Assembly (NCBI GenBank): GCA_902593235.1
Contig: CACJHS010000002.1
Coordinates: 1 to 64,000, forward strand
DNA: 64,000 nt
Source of the DNA: an uncultured Pelagibacteraceae bacterium
GTDB lineage: Bacteria; Pseudomonadota; Alphaproteobacteria; Pelagibacterales; Pelagibacteraceae
Reading direction: 5' to 3'
Below, one piece after another: positions 19,785-29,094 of this stretch; the first letter of the stretch is position 1; each line of letters opens with the position of its first letter. The position numbers and the translations under genes are program-made. A model generated the notes under the pieces. It was not told the DNA's origin. It did no database searches and saw only the letters and a list, made by a program, of their open reading frames with translations.

Positions 19785-20966
19785 ATGAGAAAACTATTTG
19801 TCGCTGCATTTATGTTTGTTTCTATTTTTGGAACAAAAGTAATGGCAGATATTAAAATGGGGATCATTTTAGGATTCACAGGTCCTATTGAATCTCTAAC
19901 TCCAGCTATGGCTGCATCTGCAGAGCTTGCTTTTAAAGAAGCATCAGACTCAGGTTCGCTATTAGGTGGAAAAAAAATTGAAGTTATGAGAGCAGACTCA
20001 ACTTGTGTTGACTCAGCAGCAGCAACAGCAGCAGCTGAAGGTTTAATTTCAGGTGGTGTAGCTGCAATCATGGGAGCTGACTGTTCAGGTGTAACTGGCG
20101 CAATTGCAACAAATGTTGCTGTACCAAATGGTGTGGTTATGATTTCACCTTCAGCAACTTCTCCAGGTTTAACAACTCTAGATGATAAAGGGTATTTCTT
20201 TAGAACTGCTCCATCAGATGCTAGAGGTGGTCAAATCTTGGCAGATATAACTAAAGATAGAAAAGTAAAAAGTGTTGCAATCACTTATACTAACAATGAC
20301 TATGGTAAAGGTTTAGCTGATGTATATAAAGCGGCAGTTGAAGCTCATGGTATTAAAGTTACAACTGTAACTGCTCACGAAGATGGAAAAGCAGATTACT
20401 CATCTGAAGTAGCAACTCTTGCTTCTGCTGGTGGTGATGCTGTAGCTGTTATTGGTTATCTTGACCAAGGAGGAAAAGGAATCATTCAAGCTTCTTTAGA
20501 CTCTGGTGCATTTGATAAATTTGTTTTATCAGATGGTATGATCGGTCAATCTTTAGTTGACGCTTTTGGTAAAGACTTAAGTAAATCATTTGGATCAATG
20601 CCAGGTTCTACTGGCAAAGGTGCTGGTATATTTGCTGAAGTTGCAAAAGCTGGTGGTGTAGAAGCATCTGGTCCATACACAGCTGAGTCTTACGATGCAG
20701 CTGCTTTAATCGTTCTTGCAATGCAAGCAGGTAACTCTGCTGACAGAGCATCTATTGCAAAAAATGTAATGGATGTTGCTAACGCTCCTGGAAAAAAGAT
20801 TTACCCAGGTGAACTTAAGAAAGGTTTAGATTTATTAGCAAAAGGTAAAAAGATAAATTACGAAGGTGCTACTGGAGTAACTTTTACTGATGTTGGTGAA
20901 GCTGAAGGTTCTTTCTTAGAACAAGAAGTTAAAGGCGGAAAATTCAAAACTAAAAAACAAAGATAA
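19785..20966 (+). CDS. Branched-chain amino acid (HAAT)-type ABC transporter substrate-binding protein
   Basis: Signal peptide, MGIILGFTGPIESLTPAMAASAELAFKEA; LivK/Peripla_BP_6 type. Confidence 0.9.
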   Translation: MRKLFVAAFMFVSIFGTKVMADIKMGIILGFTGPIESLTPAMAASAELAFKEASDSGSLLGGKKIEVMRADSTCVDSAAATAAAEGLISGGVAAIMGADCSGVTGAIATNVAVPNGVVMISPSATSPGLTTLDDKGYFFRTAPSDARGGQILADITKDRKVKSVAITYTNNDYGKGLADVYKAAVEAHGIKVTTVTAHEDGKADYSSEVATLASAGGDAVAVIGYLDQGGKGIIQASLDSGAFDKFVLSDGMIGQSLVDAFGKDLSKSFGSMPGSTGKGAGIFAEVAKAGGVEASGPYTAESYDAAALIVLAMQAGNSADRASIAKNVMDVANAPGKKIYPGELKKGLDLLAKGKKINYEGATGVTFTDVGEAEGSFLEQEVKGGKFKTKKQR

Positions 20967-20982
20967 TTTTTTATCTTAATTC

Positions 20983-21020
20983 AAAAAACCCCAGTAATTT
21001 AATTACTGGGGTTTTTTTTT
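20983..21020. terminator. Bidirectional rho-independent terminator
   Basis: AAAAAACCCCAGTAATttaATTACTGGGGTTTTTT with A-tract on one side and T-tract on the other, between convergent genes. Confidence 0.93.
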
Positions 21021-22168
21021 ATATCAGCTCTTATGGTAGATAGAGCTATGATAATTAGAAAAATCAGACATATTAAATTCATAGTTTTCCAGCTAGTTAA
21101 GCTAAGAAATACTCCGGCAGACAAACTGGCTAATGCTTGTATAGAATAAACAATTAAATCATTATACCCTTGAGCTCTAAATTTTTCTTCTTCTCTGTAA
21201 CACAAAACAAGTAAGCTTGTTCCTGAAATGAATAAAAAATTCCACCCTAGCCCCAGGAAAATAAGTGCAACCATATAGTTAATATAATTCTGTTCAAATA
21301 AACTGGTAATAATTGTGACTAAAAACAATAAAACTCCCACATGTATTATTTTACTATGACCAAACCTTTTAATTAAATTTCCTGTAACTAGTGAAGGTAA
21401 AAACATGGCTGCTATATGAAGCTGAATAACAAATCCAGTCTTGCTTAAACTTATTTTCTCCATCAGATGCATACTTATAGGAGTTGCTGTCATTAAAAAA
21501 GTCATTACAGCATAGGCAAAAGCTGAAGCTACGAGCGCCTGAAGAAATCTAGGTTGAGAGATAAGCTCAAAAAAACTTCTTCCAGTTTTATATTGATTAC
21601 TAGATATCGTTTTTGGTTCCTGATAAAAAATTAAAAATATTGTTGATAAGATAGATAAAATGGCAAGTGCAAGATAAGAACCTGCATACATATGATCTGA
21701 AATAAATCCTTTCGAAATGTTTGCAATGTTTGGACCAATAAACGCCGAACCTATTCCTGCTAACAAAATGATAGAAATTGCTTTTGGTGCGTAATCCTTA
21801 TCTACAACCTCGACTGCTGCAAAACGATATTGATGGCTGAAAGCTATTCCTCCACCAATTAAAAAGCATCCCAAATTATATAAGATAAAGCTTTCTATTA
21901 TTATAGAGTATGCAGTTAAAAGAGATGCTAGACTTGTTCCTATTGATGCATAAATAAATCCTAATTTTCGTCCAATTATACTCATTATTTTTGCAGCAAA
22001 AAAAGCAAATAAGGCAATTCCAACAACTGACAAAGCCATTGGAAGAGTTGCTAAAGATTTTATTGGACTAAATTTCGAACCAATTATACCACTTAAAAAA
22101 ACGGTAACTGGGGCAGCTGTAAAAGCAAAAATCTGGCTTAAAATGAGTAAAGAAAGATTTTTATTCAT
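20999..22168 (-). CDS. MFS transporter
   Basis: About twelve hydrophobic segments, MFS-like loops; 389 aa. Confidence 0.88.
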   Translation of the reverse strand: MNKNLSLLILSQIFAFTAAPVTVFLSGIIGSKFSPIKSLATLPMALSVVGIALFAFFAAKIMSIIGRKLGFIYASIGTSLASLLTAYSIIIESFILYNLGCFLIGGGIAFSHQYRFAAVEVVDKDYAPKAISIILLAGIGSAFIGPNIANISKGFISDHMYAGSYLALAILSILSTIFLIFYQEPKTISSNQYKTGRSFFELISQPRFLQALVASAFAYAVMTFLMTATPISMHLMEKISLSKTGFVIQLHIAAMFLPSLVTGNLIKRFGHSKIIHVGVLLFLVTIITSLFEQNYINYMVALIFLGLGWNFLFISGTSLLVLCYREEEKFRAQGYNDLIVYSIQALASLSAGVFLSLTSWKTMNLICLIFLIIIALSTIRADIKKNPSN

Positions 22169-22239
22169 TAAAAGAATAAATACTTGTCAGCCATATATAA
22201 AGCCCAAGCAGCAGCAGCACCTAATATAATATATTTCAT
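22168..22239 (-). CDS. Candidate 23-aa hydrophobic microprotein MKYIILGAAAAWALYMADKYLFF (not in supplied ORF track)
   Basis: ATG begins 4 nt after the livM stop (TAACATAATG) and its TAA overlaps the MFS ATG as TAATG; single hydrophobic helix. Confidence 0.5.
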   Translation of the reverse strand: MKYIILGAAAAWALYMADKYLFF

Positions 22240-22243
22240 TATG

Positions 22244-23614
22244 TTACTTTATTTCTATTTTTTCTGGAAGTATACCTTTAGGCCGATATCTCATTATGAA
22301 TAACAAACCTAATCCCATCATCAAAAATCTAAAATAAGGAACGCTTTCAATTAAATGAGCTTTAAGTGCATTTGTTTCAGGAATTCCCGCGGTAAAAAAG
22401 TTTATTAAGAATAATGATATTGGTGCAGCTTCAATCCATAAGAACCAAACAACAAATCCTCCTAAAATTGCCCCAAAATTATTTCCACTTCCTCCAACAA
22501 TTACCATCACCCAAATTAAGAACGTATATCTCATGGGTCTATAACTTCCTGGAGTAAATAGGCCATCTTGTGTAACCAGCATAGCACCAGCAATTCCAAC
22601 AATAGCTGAACCTAAAATAAAAATTAATAAATGTTGTTTAACAACATTTTTACCCATCGCATTTGCAGCTTCCTCATTATCTCTTATTGCTCGCATCATT
22701 CTTCCCCATGGAGAATAAAGTGCTTTTTGAGTTAAAATTAAAAGAATGATCACTACTACTAAAAATAATCCTGAATAACACAGTTTTACAAATACTGACG
22801 AACCTTCAATAACAAGTTGGTTTAAAGCAGCTTGTCTATCAGCTAAATTATCAATTACGCTTAATTTCCCTGAATTAAACTTTTCAACTAATTTGATAAA
22901 CCAATCAGTTGTTTGAAGATCTACTTCATAAGGTGCAGGTCTTTTTAATCCAATAACATTTTTAACTCCTCTTGTGAGCCAATCTTCGTGTTTAATAATC
23001 GCAATAACAATTTCGGAAATAAGAAGAGTAGCAATAGCTAAATAATCTGCTCTAAGACCAAGTGCAACTTTTCCAACTATAAATGCTAAACCCCCTGCAA
23101 AAAGAGCTCCAACTATCCAAGAAAATATAATTGGTAATCCAAATCCTCCTAGGAAACCAGTTTTAGCAGGATCGACTGCTTCAATAGCTTCTATGCCTGG
23201 CTCTGCAGAAAATCTAATAAGCAAAATACCTGAAATTATTATTACAGCTATGCTGTATGTTCTTATTTTTGATTTTTCAAATCTTTTTAAAATAAAGCGT
23301 ATTACTAATACCATTATTACTATCAGCCATAACGACATTATAATGTCGAAACCTCCTGCTCTCCAAGCTTCTTGAACAGGATCGACAGATATCAATACTG
23401 CAGCTAAACCACCTAAAGCTGTATAGCCCATAATTCCAAAATTAATTAAACCAGCATACCCCCATTGAATATTCGCACCCATCGTCATGACCGCAGAAAT
23501 CAAACAAAGATTAAATATTGATAATGCTATGTTCCAAGACTGAAATATCCCAACCATTAGAATAAGCACCATCATGATGCTGTAAGCTGCAATTACATTT
23601 AGATTTTTTCTCAC
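22244..23614 (-). CDS. livM: Branched-chain amino acid-type ABC transporter permease
   Basis: GYAGLINFGIMGYTALGG, GLRADYLAIATLLISEI, MRAIRDNEEAANAMGKN, LIWVMVIVGGSGNNFGAILG. Confidence 0.93.
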   Translation of the reverse strand: MRKNLNVIAAYSIMMVLILMVGIFQSWNIALSIFNLCLISAVMTMGANIQWGYAGLINFGIMGYTALGGLAAVLISVDPVQEAWRAGGFDIIMSLWLIVIMVLVIRFILKRFEKSKIRTYSIAVIIISGILLIRFSAEPGIEAIEAVDPAKTGFLGGFGLPIIFSWIVGALFAGGLAFIVGKVALGLRADYLAIATLLISEIVIAIIKHEDWLTRGVKNVIGLKRPAPYEVDLQTTDWFIKLVEKFNSGKLSVIDNLADRQAALNQLVIEGSSVFVKLCYSGLFLVVVIILLILTQKALYSPWGRMMRAIRDNEEAANAMGKNVVKQHLLIFILGSAIVGIAGAMLVTQDGLFTPGSYRPMRYTFLIWVMVIVGGSGNNFGAILGGFVVWFLWIEAAPISLFLINFFTAGIPETNALKAHLIESVPYFRFLMMGLGLLFIMRYRPKGILPEKIEIK

Positions 23615-24621
23615 AATACTTTCCCCTTAAATATTCCCGAAGGTCGATAAATTAAAACAATTACAAGAATAGAGAACGAGACTGCAAACTTATAATCTGT
23701 AGATAGTAGCTGAACTAAACTATTTGGCTCCATACTTTCTGGTAAAATGTACATAAAGAATTTTTTATATGCGTAAGTTAGCAATATTTCAGAAAAAGCA
23801 ATTACATATCCACCTAAAAAAGCTCCAAATGGATTTCCAATTCCTCCAACAATTGCAGCAGCAAAAATAGGAAGCATATTATTAAAATAAGTAAATGGTT
23901 TAAAACTTTTATCTAAACCATACAAAGCACCACCTATTGTGGCTAAAATTCCAGCAATTACCCAAGTAACCAAAACTATCTTTTTTGGATCAATACCTGA
24001 TAGCAAAGCAAGATCTTCATTATCAGAATAAGCTTTCATACTTTTGCCGGTTTTAGTTTTGTTTAGAAACCAAAATAATAAAGAAACCAAAACTATTGTA
24101 ACAAATATTGTTAAGACTTGAGTTGATTTTATTGCTAGACCTTCATTTAGGCCTGTCATCTCCTTAAATTCACGTGCTTTAATAATGAATTTTTCACCAT
24201 CAAAAAATCTTCTGTCGCCTGGTCCAATAATAATTCTTACCACCGCTTGAGTTACAAACATTACTCCAATACTTACCATTGCAAACTGAACTGGAGGGCT
24301 TTTCTGGTTTCTATAATATTTGAAGACAAATTTATCTATTAAAAGCATGTAAAGAATCATGAAAATAATTCCAAATGGGATAGCTAATAAAGCAGTAGGT
24401 AAAACACCCAAAGAGACACCTAATGATTGAAAATACCATGTAAACAAAATTGTCATCATGGTTCCAAAAGACATCATGTCACCAGTTGCAAAGTTTGCAA
24501 ATCGTAAAATTCCATAGATAAGTGTTACAAATATTGCGCCCAGTGCTAACTGAGATCCATAAGTTAGTGCAGGAATAAAAATATAATTTAATAAAAGAAT
24601 TATCGCATTTACAAAATCCAT
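23611..24621 (-). CDS. livH: Branched-chain amino acid-type ABC transporter permease
   Basis: LALGAIFVTLIYGILRFANFATGDMMSFG, AAAIVGGIGNPFGAFLGG. Confidence 0.93.
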   Translation of the reverse strand: MDFVNAIILLLNYIFIPALTYGSQLALGAIFVTLIYGILRFANFATGDMMSFGTMMTILFTWYFQSLGVSLGVLPTALLAIPFGIIFMILYMLLIDKFVFKYYRNQKSPPVQFAMVSIGVMFVTQAVVRIIIGPGDRRFFDGEKFIIKAREFKEMTGLNEGLAIKSTQVLTIFVTIVLVSLLFWFLNKTKTGKSMKAYSDNEDLALLSGIDPKKIVLVTWVIAGILATIGGALYGLDKSFKPFTYFNNMLPIFAAAIVGGIGNPFGAFLGGYVIAFSEILLTYAYKKFFMYILPESMEPNSLVQLLSTDYKFAVSFSILVIVLIYRPSGIFKGKVL

Positions 24622-24622
24622 A

Positions 24623-25330
24623 TTACCCTCCCAAAAAAGAGCTTCTTACTCTTGGATCGTCTAATAATTCTTTTCCAGTTCCTGAATAACGATTTTCTCC
24701 AGTGACCAATACATAGCCTCTATCTGAAATGCTTAATGCTTGTTTTGCATTTTGTTCTACCATTAAGATAGCAACATTTGTTCTTTTAACTTTTACAATA
24801 TGATCAAATAATTCGTCCATAACAATTGGTGATACACCTGCGGTTGGCTCGTCTAACATTAAAACTGTGGGTTTAATCATTAAAGCTCTACCTAGAGCCA
24901 CTTGTTGTCTTTGACCTCCAGAAAGTTCACCTACCATCTGATTTCTTTTCTCTCTTAAAATTGGGAACAATTCGTAAATTTCCTCAATTATATTTTTTAT
25001 TTCATCCTCAACAAGAAATGCTCCCATTTCTAAATTTTCTTCAACAGTCATACCTGCAAAAACATTTTTAGTCTGAGGGACAAAAGAAATACCTTGTTTA
25101 ACTCTATCTTGAGGAGATAATTTTGAAATATCTTTGCCATCAATCTTTACTGATCCAGATTTTAAATTGAGCAAGCCCAACATTGCTTTCATAGCAGTTG
25201 ATTTGCCAGCACCATTAGGCCCAAGAATAGAAACTATTTCACCTTTATTAACATTTACTGAACACGAACTAATAATGTCAGGACCATTACCATAACCACC
25301 TGTCATTTCTATTCCTTCAAAATATGCCAT
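24623..25330 (-). CDS. livF: Branched-chain amino acid-type ABC transporter ATPase
   Basis: Walker A GPNGAGKST, signature LSGGQRQQVALGRALM, VEQNAKQAL typical of LivF. Confidence 0.95.
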   Translation of the reverse strand: MAYFEGIEMTGGYGNGPDIISSCSVNVNKGEIVSILGPNGAGKSTAMKAMLGLLNLKSGSVKIDGKDISKLSPQDRVKQGISFVPQTKNVFAGMTVEENLEMGAFLVEDEIKNIIEEIYELFPILREKRNQMVGELSGGQRQQVALGRALMIKPTVLMLDEPTAGVSPIVMDELFDHIVKVKRTNVAILMVEQNAKQALSISDRGYVLVTGENRYSGTGKELLDDPRVRSSFLGG

Positions 25331-26118
25331 TAATTTGTATCCTTTAATTTTGATCCTCTTCCAAGATAGCTTTCGATAACTTTCTCATCTTTTTTTGCTT
25401 CTTCAACACTTCCTTCAAATAATACTGATCCCTCAGCCATTACAATCACTGGATCACACAATCTTCCAATAAAATCCATATCATGTTCAATCATACAAAA
25501 AGTATAACCTTTTTCTTTATTTAACTTTTCTATTGCAGTTCCAAGATCTTTTAACAAAGTTCTGTTAACTCCAGCCCCTACTTCATCTAATAATACTAAT
25601 TTTGCATCAACCATCATGGTTCTTCCAAGTTCTAATAATTTCTTTTGTCCACCTGAAAGATTTCCAGCAAGCTCATTTGATAAATGTCCTAAATTTAAAA
25701 ATTCAACAACTTCTTTTGCTTTCTCTTTAACCACAGCCTCTTCTTGTGCAACTAAACCTGGTTTAAATAATGCTGTCATTATTTTTTCTCCAGATTGATT
25801 TCCTGGAACCATCATTAAATTTTCTAAAACAGATAAATTTGAAAACTCATGTGCAATTTGAAATGTTCTTAACAACCCTTTAGAAAATAATTCATAAGAT
25901 GGAACATCAGTGATATTTTCATCATCAAAAATAACATTACCACCTGAGGATTTTAAGTTTCCAGCAATTAAATTAAATAAAGTTGTTTTACCAGATCCAT
26001 TTGGCCCAATGATACCAGTTATAGTTCCTCTTTTAACTTTTATTGAACAATCTGAAACTGCAGCTAATCCACCAAAATATTTACTTAAATTATTGATCTC
26101 TAAAATATTTTCAGACAT
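25330..26118 (-). CDS. livG: Branched-chain amino acid-type ABC transporter ATPase
   Basis: GPNGSGKTTLFNLIAG, LSGGQKKLLELGRTMM, IEHDMDFI typical of LivG. Confidence 0.95.
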   Translation of the reverse strand: MSENILEINNLSKYFGGLAAVSDCSIKVKRGTITGIIGPNGSGKTTLFNLIAGNLKSSGGNVIFDDENITDVPSYELFSKGLLRTFQIAHEFSNLSVLENLMMVPGNQSGEKIMTALFKPGLVAQEEAVVKEKAKEVVEFLNLGHLSNELAGNLSGGQKKLLELGRTMMVDAKLVLLDEVGAGVNRTLLKDLGTAIEKLNKEKGYTFCMIEHDMDFIGRLCDPVIVMAEGSVLFEGSVEEAKKDEKVIESYLGRGSKLKDTN

Positions 26119-26123
26119 TTAAT

Positions 26124-26891
26124 TTATTTGTTAAGTCTTCTGTGAATACTATTTAATGTTCTTTCTAGAGATCTATAAAATCCAGCTTTAGTTAATTCTT
26201 TCACACCTTGTTCATTTAAACCTTTTGGCGTTTGAGACTCTTTTACTAAATTCTTTAAATTTTCTTTTGAATTTACTACAGCATCTTCAGATAAAGCTAA
26301 AAATAAAGAAGTAATATATTTTTGAGCATTATTTCTTTTTACCCCTCTTTTTACCAACCAATCAGTCATTACTCTCAACATCTCATAAAAAGGCGCCATC
26401 ATGCCAGAGGTTGACCAAAAATTTATAGACGATTTTTCATTCTTAATTTCTACAGTTGTGCCCAAGTTATTAAAAAACGCTTTAACTTTTGAATTAGGAG
26501 GGCAAATAGGTACTGGGCCTTTCTTTAAAGAAATCGGAGGAAGAGGTATTGCTCTTACAACTTTTGTCTTTACTTTGATTGCTTTTTTTAATTGAGACAA
26601 AGTCATGGTGGAAATAAAACTAATAATAGTTTGTTTTGGTTTAAATTTTAAATCTTTAATAATTTTTTCACCTACAGTTGGTGTTACAGATAAAAACACC
26701 CAATCACATTGATCTATAATTTGCTGATTGTTTTTAGCTATTTCAATTTTTCTAAACTTTCTTTTTAAACCCTGTGCTATTTTTTTATTTCTAGGAGAAA
26801 TAATTATTTTTTTATATGAAATTTTTGATTTGCATATCCCAGTTATTACTGAAGATGCAATCTTACCAGTGCCTATGAAACCTAAATTCAT
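26124..26891 (-). CDS. proC: Pyrroline-5-carboxylate reductase family protein
   Basis: MNLGFIGTGKIASSVITGI, FLSVTPTVGEKIIKDLKFKPKQTIISFISTM, VRAIPLPP. Confidence 0.85.
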   Translation of the reverse strand: MNLGFIGTGKIASSVITGICKSKISYKKIIISPRNKKIAQGLKRKFRKIEIAKNNQQIIDQCDWVFLSVTPTVGEKIIKDLKFKPKQTIISFISTMTLSQLKKAIKVKTKVVRAIPLPPISLKKGPVPICPPNSKVKAFFNNLGTTVEIKNEKSSINFWSTSGMMAPFYEMLRVMTDWLVKRGVKRNNAQKYITSLFLALSEDAVVNSKENLKNLVKESQTPKGLNEQGVKELTKAGFYRSLERTLNSIHRRLNK

Positions 26892-26918
26892 ATTGATATT
26901 ATAACAGCGTGTAAAAAA

Positions 26919-26945
26919 AAAGCCCCCATATTAATGGGGGCTTTA
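26919..26945 (-). terminator. Rho-independent terminator downstream of the outer membrane protein gene
   Basis: Minus strand AAAGCCCCCATTAATATGGGGGCTTTTTTTTT. Confidence 0.92.
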
Positions 26946-26966
26946 AATTTTTAAAATAAAACTTAA

Positions 26967-27620
26967 TTAAAATGACTTAACAATTGATAGAGTGCCTCTT
27001 GCACCTATCATGTCTTTTACTATAATTTCAGTTTTGTTTGTTTGACCGTTGTTTGATTTAACATCACTAAAGTCAGTACCAGTAACTTCTAATCTTACAG
27101 CTACACCGCCTGCTAGTTCATGATTGTATCCTAAACCAACAGTTAAACCGTCAGTACTATCATTTGAATAAGTATTCCCTGATCCACCGTTAGTTTTAGG
27201 GGTAACATCAACTTTAGAATATCCAAATTTTACGTAAGTACCACCTAATGGAATATTAAGTTTAGCATATACCGTTGTTAAATCATCAAAACGCGCTGAA
27301 ACTTTCTTTTCGTTAGATTCGTTCTCTTGAGATACGTTTTGTGGTGTTTCGAAATCCATTGGAACATAATCTACTCCAACAGAAATTACATCATTCAGTG
27401 AAGCCTCCAGAAATATTGAACCATATTCAGCAACGAATGCACCATGTTCATCAGTGGTTTCATCTACTGCTGATCCAGCATTATTAAAGTTTTTTTCGGT
27501 ACCAGTCGCAGCATAAACACCCATACTACCTGATATACCAATTGAAGGTCTTATATCCATACTAAAAGCACTTGTTGCCAATAGCATAGCTGAGCTTATT
27601 GCAATAATTATTTTCTTCAT
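26967..27620 (-). CDS. Outer membrane beta-barrel protein
   Basis: Signal peptide (MKKIIIAISSAMLLATSAFS), alternating beta-strand pattern, C-terminal Phe (SIVKSF). Confidence 0.75.
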   Translation of the reverse strand: MKKIIIAISSAMLLATSAFSMDIRPSIGISGSMGVYAATGTEKNFNNAGSAVDETTDEHGAFVAEYGSIFLEASLNDVISVGVDYVPMDFETPQNVSQENESNEKKVSARFDDLTTVYAKLNIPLGGTYVKFGYSKVDVTPKTNGGSGNTYSNDSTDGLTVGLGYNHELAGGVAVRLEVTGTDFSDVKSNNGQTNKTEIIVKDMIGARGTLSIVKSF

Positions 27621-27820
27621 TTTGATACCTTATCTTAAATTTAAGTTAACTTTAGTGGTATATATAACTGAATACGGTAAAAATTGTAAAATAAAAAAAA
27701 ATATTTAATAATAAATATGTTATTGTTGCAAAATTATCACAAAAAAACATAGAATTTAAAGCATTTTTCTCAATTTCTCTCTTAAATTGTATCAAATAAC
27801 TCCCGTATGATTATTTTTAT

Positions 27821-28732
27821 TTAAATTTTAAAAAAATTTCCTCTGATTCTTAAAAGCTCTCTACTTAAGTCCTTATTCTTCTTAAATGGTTTTCTGCCAT
27901 GAAGCCAAAAATAGTTATTAGCAATTATAGAACAACCTACAGGTAGTTTTGTTACAACTTTATTTTTACTTTCTTCCAAAGCATCCGATAGTCTTTGTAA
28001 AAAATTTCCTTGCTCCATATTTTTTGGTTCTGGAAATTGATCAATATATGAAATTTGTGGCCTTCCTTTTTCATCTGATGAAAACACTGGATGCTCCACT
28101 TTATAATCTACATTCTTGCTTTTTGGAGATCCCCAAACAAAATCTTGTTTACCAATTGGATCATTTGATAAATCATCACAGTGCTCCCAATCATCTAAAT
28201 GAAGCATGGCTGTTTCTCCACCTTCAACATTCTTCTCTTCTAATTTAGTCATTATCAACCAATCGGTTACCTCTTTTACATAAGTGCCATCAGTATGAAG
28301 ATCCATATTTCTGTAAGCTTTTCTTAAGTATGAGTCACTTACGTCTTCATGTTTTACGTGAAATCTTGCATAATATTTTCCTGCCATAGAATCATAATTA
28401 GGGGTACCAAGTAAGTGCGCAACGGCTGTAGACAATTTAACCAAAAATTTATCATTTATTTTTGAGGAAGTATTGCTTGGACCAATAATAAAGCAACCTG
28501 TAGATCTATCTCTTATAATGGAATTCATTAACTTGCTTAACTTATTTTGTGTTAAATCATCTAAACTTTTAGCAATAGTAAATCTTGTAAATGGTTTAAG
28601 CTCTAATGCGGTTAAATCAAATTTATTAAAAGGGAAAATTAGTTTTTTTATTATTTCATCATTTAATCTAATATTTAAAATTCTTTTTGATTTTTCGTGT
28701 TCTTGAACATCTATGCCAGAAATTTTTTCCAT
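27821..28732 (-). CDS. glaH: CsiD/GlaH-like glutarate 2-hydroxylase (Fe(II)/2-oxoglutarate dioxygenase)
   Basis: Resembles remembered E. coli CsiD: FTRFTIAKSLDDLTQNKL, KLSTAVAHLLGTPNYDSMAGKYYARF, MDLHTDGTYVKEVTDWLIM, MLHLDDWEHCDDL, PQISYIDQFPEPK, NNYFWLHGRKPF. Confidence 0.87.
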   Translation of the reverse strand: MEKISGIDVQEHEKSKRILNIRLNDEIIKKLIFPFNKFDLTALELKPFTRFTIAKSLDDLTQNKLSKLMNSIIRDRSTGCFIIGPSNTSSKINDKFLVKLSTAVAHLLGTPNYDSMAGKYYARFHVKHEDVSDSYLRKAYRNMDLHTDGTYVKEVTDWLIMTKLEEKNVEGGETAMLHLDDWEHCDDLSNDPIGKQDFVWGSPKSKNVDYKVEHPVFSSDEKGRPQISYIDQFPEPKNMEQGNFLQRLSDALEESKNKVVTKLPVGCSIIANNYFWLHGRKPFKKNKDLSRELLRIRGNFFKI

Positions 28733-28745
28733 AAGAAATAATAAC

Positions 28746-28761
28746 TTAATTGGTCAATTAA
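28746..28761. promoter_or_regulatory. Operator-like perfect inverted repeat upstream of glaH-like gene
   Basis: TTAATTG-GT-CAATTAA, 7+7 bp, 14 nt upstream of the start codon. Confidence 0.5.
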
Positions 28762-28770
28762 TCAATTTTA

Positions 28771-29094
28771 TTAAAAAAAACTTGCTAATACAGCCATACA
28801 GACTGCCGAAAAAATTGTTGGATATACATAATTTCTTTTTGAAACGAAAAATACTGCTAGAGATAATATGACAACAACGAGTCTTATTAGATATCCTGCT
28901 TCATTTAAAACCCCAACAGGAAAAATGATTGTTCTTGCTATCAAAGCTGCTAAAGTTGCGTACGCTAAACAATTAAACCATTTAAAAATTTTTGAAGTTT
29001 CTTTTATTCCTTGAGAACTTACAGCTCCAAGAAACCTTGATAAAAAAGTCGCAAGCGAAGTAACCAAAATTGCATAAACTACATTAACTGACAT
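28771..29094 (-). CDS. azlD: AzlD-type branched-chain amino acid exporter subunit
   Basis: 107-aa hydrophobic protein partnered with AzlC; 11-nt overlap with it. Confidence 0.88.
   Translation of the reverse strand: MSVNVVYAILVTSLATFLSRFLGAVSSQGIKETSKIFKWFNCLAYATLAALIARTIIFPVGVLNEAGYLIRLVVVILSLAVFFVSKRNYVYPTIFSAVCMAVLASFF

Noticed and set aside
19754-20071. 105-aa minus ORF antisense to the SBP gene
   Set aside because: Entirely explained by codon bias of the overlapping SBP; Ala/Ser-rich composition.
25616-26122. Plus-strand ORFs antisense to livG
   Set aside because: Shadow ORFs; real livG has all ABC motifs on the minus strand.
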